Positions 57,774-64,000 of a stretch of DNA of 64,000 nt are shown here, piece by piece. Each line of letters starts with the position of its first letter. Position 1 is the first letter of the stretch. Source of the stretch: Streptomyces lichenis (GTDB taxonomy: Bacteria > Actinomycetota > Actinomycetes > Streptomycetales > Streptomycetaceae); the NCBI RefSeq assembly GCF_023218175.1, contig NZ_JALPTH010000001.1, positions 1 through 64,000 on the forward strand. Direction: 5' to 3'. The notes under the pieces are model-generated. The model ran no database searches. It was not told where the DNA came from and saw only the letters and a list, made by a program, of their open reading frames with translations. Made by a program: the position numbers and the translations under genes.

Positions 57774-57886
57774 ACGCTGAGCGAGAGTGGGACAGCACAC
57801 CGTGGTGGGGTCGGTAGCATCAAGCACCGGCCCGGCGGGCGTGTCGAGCCCCGCCCTCCGCCGGTCGACCCGCCGGAGGTGCCCCC

Positions 57887-60130
57887 ATGAGCGCAGAGGC
57901 CGCCAGTCCCGCCCCAGCGCCCGCCCCCGCTCCGCCCACTCGGCGCCGCGCCCGTCCGAGGATCGACCTCCGCAGACTCGGCCGCGCCGCCCTGTTCGCC
58001 CCCGCGCTGCTCGGTCCCGCCGCCCGTGACCGGCTGTCCGACGCCATCGGCCATGTCGCCGACGCCCACCGCGCGCATCACCCCGACGCCGACCTCGACG
58101 TGCTGCACCGCGCCTACGTCCTGGCGGAGTGCTCGCACCGGGGCCAGTTCCGCAAGAGCGGCGAGCCCTACATCACCCATCCGCTCGCCGTCACCCTGAT
58201 CCTCGCCGAACTGGGCGCGGAGACGACCACGTTGACCGCCTCGCTGCTCCACGACACCGTCGAGGACACCGAGGTGACCCTCGATCAGGTCGGGTCTGAG
58301 TTCGGTGACGAGGTGCGGTATCTGGTCGACGGCGTCACCAAGTTGGAGAAGGTCGACTACGGCGCCGCCGCCGAACCCGAGACCTTCCGCAAGATGCTGG
58401 TCGCCACCGGCAACGACGTACGGGTCATGTCGATCAAGCTCGCCGACCGGCTGCACAACATGCGGACCCTCGGGGTGATGCGCCCGGAGAAGCAGGCGCG
58501 GATCGCCAAGGTCACCCGGGACGTGCTCATCCCGCTCGCCGAACGGCTCGGCGTCCAGGCGCTCAAGACCGAACTGGAGGACCTGGTCTTCGCCATCCTC
58601 CACCCCGCCGAGTACGAGGAGACACGCGCCCTGGTGGCCGCGGCCGCCGGACCGGACGCGCTGGCCGCGATCGCGGAGGACGTCCGCGGGGTGCTGCGCG
58701 AGGCCCGGATCACCGCCGAGGTGCTGGTCCGGCCGCGCCACTTCGTCTCGGTCCACCGGGTCCTGCTCAAGCGCGGCGAGCTGCGCGCCACCGACTTCGG
58801 GCGGCTGCTGGTCCTGGTCGAGGAGGACGCCGACTGCTACGGCGTGCTCGGCGAGCTGCACACCTGCTTCACCCCGGTGGTCTCGGAGTTCAAGGACTTC
58901 ATCGCGACCCCCAAGTTCAACCTGTACCAGTCGCTGCACACCGCCGTCGCCGCACCGGACGGAGCCGTGGCCGAGGTGCTGATCCGCACCCATCGGATGC
59001 ACAAGGTCGCCGAGGCGGGGGTGGTCGCCCTCGGCAACCCCTATACGGCGTCTGGCACGACGGCCAACGCCTGCGGGGCCTCCGCCGCTTCGGCCGTACC
59101 CGCCGAGGACGTGACCTGTCCTGTCCCGGATGGGGATGGGGATGGGGATGGGGTTGCGGAGGGTACGGAGGATGGTGAGCGGCATGATCCGACGCGGCCC
59201 GGCTGGCTGTCCCGGCTGCTGGCCTGGCAGCGGCACGCGCCGGATCCCGACACCTTCTGGGCGACCCTCCGCGTCGACCTGGCCCAGGACGGCGAGATCA
59301 CCGTCTTCTGCCCGGAGGCCGGTCCGCTCGCCCTGCCGGCCGGAGCCACCTGTGTGGACGCCGCCTACGCCCAGTACGGTGAGGCGGCCCATGACTGCGT
59401 CGGCGCCCGGGTCAACGGCCGCCTGGCCGCCCTGAGCACCGTGCTCGCCGACGGCGACGCCGTACAGCTGCTGCTCGGCCACCAGCCGGTCGCGCCGGCC
59501 CCCGCCTCCGGGCCGTCGCCGGAGTGGCTGGAGTACGCCATCACACCCGCCGCGCGGATCGCGATCGGCGGATGGCTCGCCGCCCACCCGCCGGCCCCGG
59601 CGGCCGACCCCGTGCCGACCCGGGCGGACGAGCCCCGGGCGGCGGTGGCCCCGGAGGCCCTGGCCGGCCGCCCGCGGCGGTCCGACCGGAACTCCGCCGG
59701 CTGCGCCGTGCTCGCCGGGCCCCCGGACGCCCCGGTCCGACTGGCCCGCTGCTGCACCCCCGTACCGCCGGACGCGGTGACCGGGTTCGCGGTACGGGGC
59801 GGCACTGTCACCGTCCACCGGGCCGCCTGCCCCGCCGTCGCCCGGATGGCGGCCGCCGGCCGGGAGACGGTGTCCGTCGGCTGGGGCGAGGCCTCCGGAT
59901 GCCGGGTCACCCTGGTCGCCGAGGCGTTCGGGCGCCCCTGGCTGCTCGCCGACCTCACCGAGGCCATCGCCACCGCGGGCGCCGCGATCGTGGCGGCCAC
60001 CGTGGAGCCGCCCAGCGAGCAGCGGGTGCGCCACACCTACACCCTCCGGCTCGCCGACGCCGCGGAGCTGCCCGCGCTGATGCGGGTGATGCGGCAGGTC
60101 GCGGGGGTCTACGACGTCGGCCGGGCCTGA
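57887..60130 (+). CDS. rshA: RelA/SpoT homologue RshA
   Basis: The 747-residue protein has the long RSH layout. An HD hydrolase domain (about 75-230) has the HD motif in ASLLHDTVEDTEVT and LADRLHNMRTL. A synthetase-like domain (about 260-390) follows, then a TGS domain (about 465-525) and a C-terminal ACT domain. In the synthetase the usual RPKHIYS...RKM is RPRHFVS...RVL and E-x-QIRT is EVLIRT, so synthesis may be weak while hydrolysis looks intact. An Asp/Gly-rich insert encoded by tandem GATGGG hexamers lies near residue 418. Position and length fit RshA of S. coelicolor, the second RSH beside RelA. The N-terminus is Pro/Ala-rich. Confidence 0.87.
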   Translation: MSAEAASPAPAPAPAPPTRRRARPRIDLRRLGRAALFAPALLGPAARDRLSDAIGHVADAHRAHHPDADLDVLHRAYVLAECSHRGQFRKSGEPYITHPLAVTLILAELGAETTTLTASLLHDTVEDTEVTLDQVGSEFGDEVRYLVDGVTKLEKVDYGAAAEPETFRKMLVATGNDVRVMSIKLADRLHNMRTLGVMRPEKQARIAKVTRDVLIPLAERLGVQALKTELEDLVFAILHPAEYEETRALVAAAAGPDALAAIAEDVRGVLREARITAEVLVRPRHFVSVHRVLLKRGELRATDFGRLLVLVEEDADCYGVLGELHTCFTPVVSEFKDFIATPKFNLYQSLHTAVAAPDGAVAEVLIRTHRMHKVAEAGVVALGNPYTASGTTANACGASAASAVPAEDVTCPVPDGDGDGDGVAEGTEDGERHDPTRPGWLSRLLAWQRHAPDPDTFWATLRVDLAQDGEITVFCPEAGPLALPAGATCVDAAYAQYGEAAHDCVGARVNGRLAALSTVLADGDAVQLLLGHQPVAPAPASGPSPEWLEYAITPAARIAIGGWLAAHPPAPAADPVPTRADEPRAAVAPEALAGRPRRSDRNSAGCAVLAGPPDAPVRLARCCTPVPPDAVTGFAVRGGTVTVHRAACPAVARMAAAGRETVSVGWGEASGCRVTLVAEAFGRPWLLADLTEAIATAGAAIVAATVEPPSEQRVRHTYTLRLADAAELPALMRVMRQVAGVYDVGRA
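59129..59155 (+). repeat. Tandem hexanucleotide repeat in rshA
   Basis: GGGGAT/GATGGG is repeated four times in frame, encoding alternating Asp-Gly in a linker between the synthetase-like and TGS domains. Changes in copy number would not break the frame. Confidence 0.8.
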
Positions 60131-60240
60131 CGGCCGCCCCTCAGCAGCGGGGAAAGGCGCGCGGACGGGAGGGCGGCCGTTCGGGTGCGCGGGGCGCGCG
60201 CCGTCCCGGCCGGGGAGTGAAGCCCTGGTAGCGGTTGCCC

Positions 60241-61833
60241 ATGTCCCTCACACCGCCCTTCCGGGCCCGCCGCGGCACCCCGTCCGCCTCACGTACCCCT
60301 CGCTCCCCACGTACCTCACGCCTCACCCGGGTCGCGCTGGCCGTCCTCGCCTCCGGCGGGCTGCTGGCGGCCGCCGCGCCCGCCCCCGAGCCGCTGGGCA
60401 TCGGCGACCCGCTCTTCCCGCACCTGGGAAACCCGGGGTACGACGTCCTCGCCTACGACCTGGCCTTCACCTACGGCGGCGACAACACCAAGCCGCTGCC
60501 CGCCGTCACCACCGTCGACGCCCGGGTCACCGACCGGCTGGAGAGGATCAACCTCGACTACACCCACGGCACCGTCCGGTCGGTCGCGGTGGACGGGCGG
60601 CCGGCCGCGTTCGTCCGCAGCGGGGAGGACCTGGTCGTCGACCCCGACCGCGTACTGGAGGCGGGCGACCGGGTGCGGATCACCGTCGCCCACAGCAGCG
60701 ACCCGACCGGTCCGCGGGGCGCCGGCGGCTGGGTGCGCACCGTCGACGGGCTGGCCATGGCCAACCAGGCCGACGCCGCGCGCCGGGTCTTCCCGAGCAA
60801 CGACCACCCCTCCGACAAGGCCCCGTTCACCTTCCACGTCACCGCCCCCAAGGACCTCACCGTGGTGGCCAACGGGCGCCGGATCGGCTCGGTGCTCAGC
60901 GGGAACACCCGGACCTGGCTCTACCGCGCCGCCGAGCCGATGGCCACCGAGCTGGCCCAGGTCTCCATCGGCCGCTCCGCCGTGCTGGAGCGCATCGGAC
61001 CGCGCGGACTGCCGGTACGCGATGTCGTCCCCACCGCCGACGTCCCGCTGATGACGCCCTGGCTGAAGCGGACCCCGTCCCATCTGGAGTGGATGGAGCG
61101 GAAGGCCGGCCGCTACCCCTTCGAGACGTACGGGGTGCTCATCGCCTCCGCCGACACCGGCTTCCAGCTGGAGACCCAGACGCTCTCCCTCTTCGAGCGC
61201 TCGCTCTTCACCGAGTCCGGGCTGCCCGACTGGTACATCGAGTCGATCATGGTGCATGAGCTCGCCCACCACTGGTTCGGCAACAGCGTCTCGCCGCGCC
61301 GCTGGGCCGACCTCTGGCTGAACGAGGGCCACGCCACCTGGTACGAGATGCAGTGGGCCGAGGAGGAGAAGGGGGTCGCCATGACCACCCGGATGCGCCA
61401 GGCGTACGCGGAGTCGGACGGCTGGCGCACGGCGGGCGGCCCGCCGGCCGCGCCCCGGCCGCCCGCCGCGGGCCAGCAGATCAGCCTGTTCCGGCCGGTG
61501 GTCTACGACGGCAGCGCGCTGGTGCTGTACGCGCTGCGCCAGGAGATCGGCACCGCCGCCTTCGAGCGGCTGGAGCGGCGCTGGGTGACCGACCACGCGC
61601 ACGGCACGGCGAGCACCGACGACTTCGTCCGGCTCGCCTCGGAGGTGGCCGGCCGGGACCTCGGCGGCTTCCTGCACGGCTGGCTGTACGGCGAGAAGAC
61701 GCCGCCCATGCCCGGTCACCCGGAGTGGCGTGCCGCCGCGCCGGTCAAGGCCGCGCAGCCGGGGGCGGGGGAGACGGCCGGGGCGCCGGGCCACCCGCAC
61801 CACCGCACGGCCCCGCTCGCCGGGAAACGCTGA
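60241..61833 (+). CDS. Secreted M1-family metallopeptidase
   Basis: The 530-residue protein has a basic N-terminus and a hydrophobic signal segment (about 28-48) ending in Ala-rich sequence. The M1 zinc site is complete: HELAHHWFGN (His339, Glu340, His343) with Glu362 in LWLNEGHATW, and DTGFQLETQT resembles the substrate-binding GAMEN-type strand. It is shorter than classical aminopeptidase N (about 850 residues), like the short secreted M1 forms of actinobacteria. The ATG at 60241 has a weak leader. A 13 bp GC hairpin follows the stop. Confidence 0.88.
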   Translation: MSLTPPFRARRGTPSASRTPRSPRTSRLTRVALAVLASGGLLAAAAPAPEPLGIGDPLFPHLGNPGYDVLAYDLAFTYGGDNTKPLPAVTTVDARVTDRLERINLDYTHGTVRSVAVDGRPAAFVRSGEDLVVDPDRVLEAGDRVRITVAHSSDPTGPRGAGGWVRTVDGLAMANQADAARRVFPSNDHPSDKAPFTFHVTAPKDLTVVANGRRIGSVLSGNTRTWLYRAAEPMATELAQVSIGRSAVLERIGPRGLPVRDVVPTADVPLMTPWLKRTPSHLEWMERKAGRYPFETYGVLIASADTGFQLETQTLSLFERSLFTESGLPDWYIESIMVHELAHHWFGNSVSPRRWADLWLNEGHATWYEMQWAEEEKGVAMTTRMRQAYAESDGWRTAGGPPAAPRPPAAGQQISLFRPVVYDGSALVLYALRQEIGTAAFERLERRWVTDHAHGTASTDDFVRLASEVAGRDLGGFLHGWLYGEKTPPMPGHPEWRAAAPVKAAQPGAGETAGAPGHPHHRTAPLAGKR

Positions 61834-61838
61834 CCCCT

Positions 61839-61874
61839 CGCCGGGGGCGGGGGGACCCGCCCCCGCCCCCGGCG
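61839..61874 (+). terminator. Terminator after the M1 peptidase
   Basis: CGCCGGGGGCGGG (61839-61851) pairs perfectly with CCCGCCCCCGGCG (61862-61874), five bases after the stop codon. Confidence 0.65.
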
Positions 61875-62009
61875 CCGTACGGTGGAAAAGGCGGTGACGG
61901 GGCCGGGCGGCTCATGGGACGATCGACGCGTCGGCCGGCACTGCCGGGCGGCCCGGACCAGGCCCGGACCGGTCGCCAGGCGCACGGCCCAGGGACTCGC
62001 TCCTCGCCG

Positions 62010-62041
62010 GGAATCATCCGGGTGCGTCACGCGTTGTGACG
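62010..62041 (+). promoter_or_regulatory. SigR-type promoter of hflX with overlapping inverted repeat
   Basis: GGAAT at 62010-62014 is followed by exactly 18 bases and GTT at 62033-62035, matching the Streptomyces SigR (thiol-oxidative stress) consensus GGAAT-N18-GTT. An inverted repeat CGTCAC-GCGTT-GTGACG (62025-62041) overlaps the -10. hflX is, as remembered, a SigR regulon member in S. coelicolor. Confidence 0.8.
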
Positions 62042-62144
62042 GTGACGGTGTACGACCGCCGAGGACCGTCGGCGGCTCCCGGCACCGTTCCGCCAGGCCC
62101 GGCCCAGCCGAGCCATCCGTATCCCCGACCAGGTAAAGGATCCA

Positions 62145-63638
62145 ATGACCTCCTCTTCATCCCCTTCCCAGGACACGCAGAACCTCGCGGACACCAGCCG
62201 CACCGAAGGCCGCCGGGCCGATGCCCTGATGGAAGAGGACGTCGCCTGGAGCCACGGACACGACGGGGAGCGTGACGGCGACCAGTTCGACCGGTCCGAC
62301 CGCGCCGCCCTCCGCCGGGTGGCCGGTCTGTCCACCGAGCTGGAGGACGTGACCGAGGTCGAGTACCGCCAGCTGCGCCTGGAGCGCGTGGTGCTGGTCG
62401 GCGTCTGGACCACCGGTACGGCCCGGGACGCGGAGAACTCCCTCGCGGAGCTGGCCGCGCTCGCCGAGACCGCGGGAGCCGTGGTGCTCGACGGCGTCAT
62501 CCAGCGCCGCGACAAGCCGGACCCGGCCACCTACATCGGCTCGGGCAAGGCCGACGAGCTGCGGGACATCGTGCTGGAGACCGGCGCCGACACCGTCGTC
62601 TGCGACGGTGAGCTCAGCCCCGGCCAGCTCATCCACCTCGAAGACGTCGTCAAGGTGAAGGTGGTCGACCGGACCGCGCTGATCCTGGACATCTTCGCCC
62701 AGCACGCCAAGAGCCGTGAGGGCAAGGCGCAGGTCGCGCTCGCGCAGATGCAGTACATGCTGCCGCGGCTGCGCGGCTGGGGTCAGTCGCTGTCCCGGCA
62801 GATGGGTGGCGGCGGCGGTGGCGGCATGGCCACCCGCGGTCCCGGTGAGACCAAGATCGAGACCGACCGGCGGCGGATCCGCGAGAAGATGGCGAAGATG
62901 CGCCGGGAGATCGCGGAGATGAAGACCGGCCGCGACATCAAGCGGCAGGAGCGCCGCCGCAACAAGGTCCCCTCGGTCGCCATCGCCGGATACACCAACG
63001 CCGGCAAGTCCTCGCTGCTCAACCGGCTGACCGGGGCCGGTGTCCTGGTGGAGAACGCCCTGTTCGCCACCCTGGACCCGACCGTGCGCCGGGCCGAGAC
63101 GCCCAGCGGGCGGCTGTACACCCTGGCCGACACCGTCGGCTTTGTGCGGCACCTGCCGCACCACCTGGTCGAGGCGTTCCGCTCCACCATGGAGGAGGTC
63201 GGTGACTCCGACCTGATCCTGCATGTGGTGGACGGCTCGCACCCGGCCCCGGAGGAGCAGCTGGCGGCCGTGCGCGAGGTGATCCGCGACGTCGGCGCGA
63301 CCGACGTGCCGGAGATCGTGGTGATCAACAAGGCGGACGCGGCCGATCCGGTCGAGCTCCAGCGGCTGCTGAGGATCGAGCGCAACGCCATCGCGGTCTC
63401 GGCGCGCACCAGCGCCGGTATCGAGGAGCTGCTCGCGCTGATCGACGCCGAGCTGCCCCGGCCGCAGGTCGGGATCGAGGTGCTGGTGCCGTACACCGAG
63501 GGGGCGCTGGTCTCCCGGGTGCACGCCGAGGGTGAGGTCCTCTCCGAGGAGCACACCCCGGAGGGCACCCACCTCAAGGCCCGGGTGCACGAGGAACTCG
63601 CCGCGCTCCTCGCGCCCTATGTGCCCACGGTGCACTGA
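62145..63638 (+). CDS. hflX: Ribosome-associated GTPase HflX
   Basis: The 497-residue GTPase splits or rescues stalled ribosomes under stress. The N-terminal HflX domain (about 85-215) carries GVIQRRDKPDPATYIGSGKADEL; a Gly-rich loop and basic coiled coil follow (MGGGGGGGMATRGPGETKIETDRRRI). The G domain has G1 GYTNAGKS (282-289), G3 DTVGF and G4 NKAD. An acidic 60-residue N-terminal extension is present. The ATG follows AAAGGA. Transcription from a SigR-type promoter fits a role in oxidative stress. Confidence 0.95.
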   Translation: MTSSSSPSQDTQNLADTSRTEGRRADALMEEDVAWSHGHDGERDGDQFDRSDRAALRRVAGLSTELEDVTEVEYRQLRLERVVLVGVWTTGTARDAENSLAELAALAETAGAVVLDGVIQRRDKPDPATYIGSGKADELRDIVLETGADTVVCDGELSPGQLIHLEDVVKVKVVDRTALILDIFAQHAKSREGKAQVALAQMQYMLPRLRGWGQSLSRQMGGGGGGGMATRGPGETKIETDRRRIREKMAKMRREIAEMKTGRDIKRQERRRNKVPSVAIAGYTNAGKSSLLNRLTGAGVLVENALFATLDPTVRRAETPSGRLYTLADTVGFVRHLPHHLVEAFRSTMEEVGDSDLILHVVDGSHPAPEEQLAAVREVIRDVGATDVPEIVVINKADAADPVELQRLLRIERNAIAVSARTSAGIEELLALIDAELPRPQVGIEVLVPYTEGALVSRVHAEGEVLSEEHTPEGTHLKARVHEELAALLAPYVPTVH

Positions 63639-63671
63639 CGACGCGCTGATTCCACAGGCCTCGCGGCCCCG

Positions 63672-63711
63672 AAGGCCCGCCTCCCGGTCATCCGACCGGG
63701 AGGCGGGCCTT
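63672..63711. terminator. Bidirectional terminator between hflX and the protease gene
   Basis: A perfect 18 bp inverted repeat, beginning AAGGCCCGCC on the left (63672-63689) and ending GGCGGGCCTT on the right (63694-63711) with loop ATCC, separates two convergent genes. Confidence 0.85.
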
Positions 63712-63772
63712 GCGCCTGTTCCGCCCGCCGGCGCCGCCCGTACGCCTACGGGAACGGCGGCCGGCTCCCGCG

Positions 63773-64000
63773 TCAGCGGCCGGCGAACTTGCGGCTGACC
63801 GCCTCGTAGACGCCCTTGGCGCCCTGGTCCAGGCGGGGGCCGGCCAGCCAGCCGCCGGTGACCGGGCCGATGGAGGTGTTGGACACCAGCGCCGGCTTGC
63901 CGTCGCGGCCGGTGCCGACCCAGCCGCCGCCGGAGGCCCCACCGGTCATCGTGCAGCCGATCCGGTACATGGTGGGCTGGTCCGCCTCGATGGACAGCCG
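63773..64000 (-). CDS. Trypsin-like serine protease, C-terminal part
   Basis: The last 75 residues of a protein run off the right edge on the minus strand. GCTMTGGASGGGWV carries the catalytic Ser in the G-x-S-G-G context of chymotrypsin-fold proteases, and the following segment matches the C-terminal strands and helix (YEAVSRKF). It is probably a secreted peptidase; the N-terminus lies outside the window. Confidence 0.75.
   Translation of the reverse strand, partial: RLSIEADQPTMYRIGCTMTGGASGGGWVGTGRDGKPALVSNTSIGPVTGGWLAGPRLDQGAKGVYEAVSRKFAGR

Larger units (their letters stand above)
61834..62144 (+). other. Intergenic region between the M1 peptidase and hflX
   Basis: The 311 bp hold no gene. 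They contain a hairpin terminator (61839-61874: CGCCGGGGGCGGG with CCCGCCCCCGGCG), the SigR-type hflX promoter (62010-62035), and a 110 bp leader ending in the AAAGGA ribosome-binding site of hflX. Confidence 0.75.

Overview
The window looks like a stretch of Streptomyces core chromosome. Base composition is very G+C rich with almost all codons ending in G or C, TTA codons are nearly absent, GTG starts are common, and many genes appear leaderless. The gene order osaC-osaA-osaB-ftsK-rodZ-like-rimO-pgsA-cinA-clgR-dpsB ... recA-recX ... gluDCBA-gluRK ... miaB-miaA-dapF-rshA-hflX matches, from memory, the S. coelicolor SCO5747 to about SCO5797 neighbourhood. No database could be searched, so names rest on motif reading and remembered synteny.

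Layout. 1-200: end of an rRNA operon (5S 3' end), tRNA-Thr(GGT) and a strong terminator. 0.36-9.7 kb: the osmotic-stress signalling locus, with OsaC (kinase/PAS/GAF/PP2C) divergent from the giant HAMP-array hybrid kinase OsaA and the response regulator OsaB. 9.8-17.3 kb: ftsK, a RodZ-like membrane regulator, the coupled cluster rimO-pgsA-cinA, then clgR. 17.4-25 kb: dpsB, a small membrane protein, a Nei-type glycosylase, a 1.1 kb non-coding stretch holding a hairpin-repeat array, and the helicase Lhr. 25-31 kb: AraC regulator with azlCD, DUF3046, an AI-2E-type permease, and a divergent CGNR regulator/MFS pair. 31-35.4 kb: a leftward unit with an RHH regulator, DUF4097 protein and DrrAB-like ABC exporter, preceded by a methyltransferase. 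35.4-38.0 kb: accessory remnants, a multiply disrupted helical-protein gene and a second gene split by a frameshift. 38.2-40.1 kb: SOS-controlled recA-recX.

40.2-41.7 kb: rhodanese and cysteine dioxygenase behind a leaderless Cys-rich leader peptide. 41.8-44.1 kb: an FAD monooxygenase with a Gly-rich repeat tail. 44.5-51.8 kb: glutamate ABC importer gluABCD (leftward), divergent two-component system gluR-gluK, and a TAXI-type binding protein. 51.9-57.6 kb: miaB, an extradiol-dioxygenase-like gene, two tiny genes, miaA, a membrane protein and dapF. 57.9-63.7 kb: rshA, an M1-type secreted metallopeptidase and hflX (exact SigR-type promoter). A secreted serine protease is cut by the right edge.

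Most genes serve genome maintenance (FtsK, RecA/RecX, Nei, Lhr, Dps), tRNA/ribosome modification (RimO, MiaB, MiaA, HflX) and stress signalling (Osa, ClgR, RshA, GluRK). The most unusual signals are the Cys-rich leader upstream of a cysteine-degrading gene, RHH-type operator arrays with 10-11 bp phasing upstream of the DUF4097/ABC unit, the intergenic hairpin-repeat array with a duplicated six-unit block, the minisatellite-encoded monooxygenase tail, and the decayed 35.4-38 kb patch with two in-frame amber codons.
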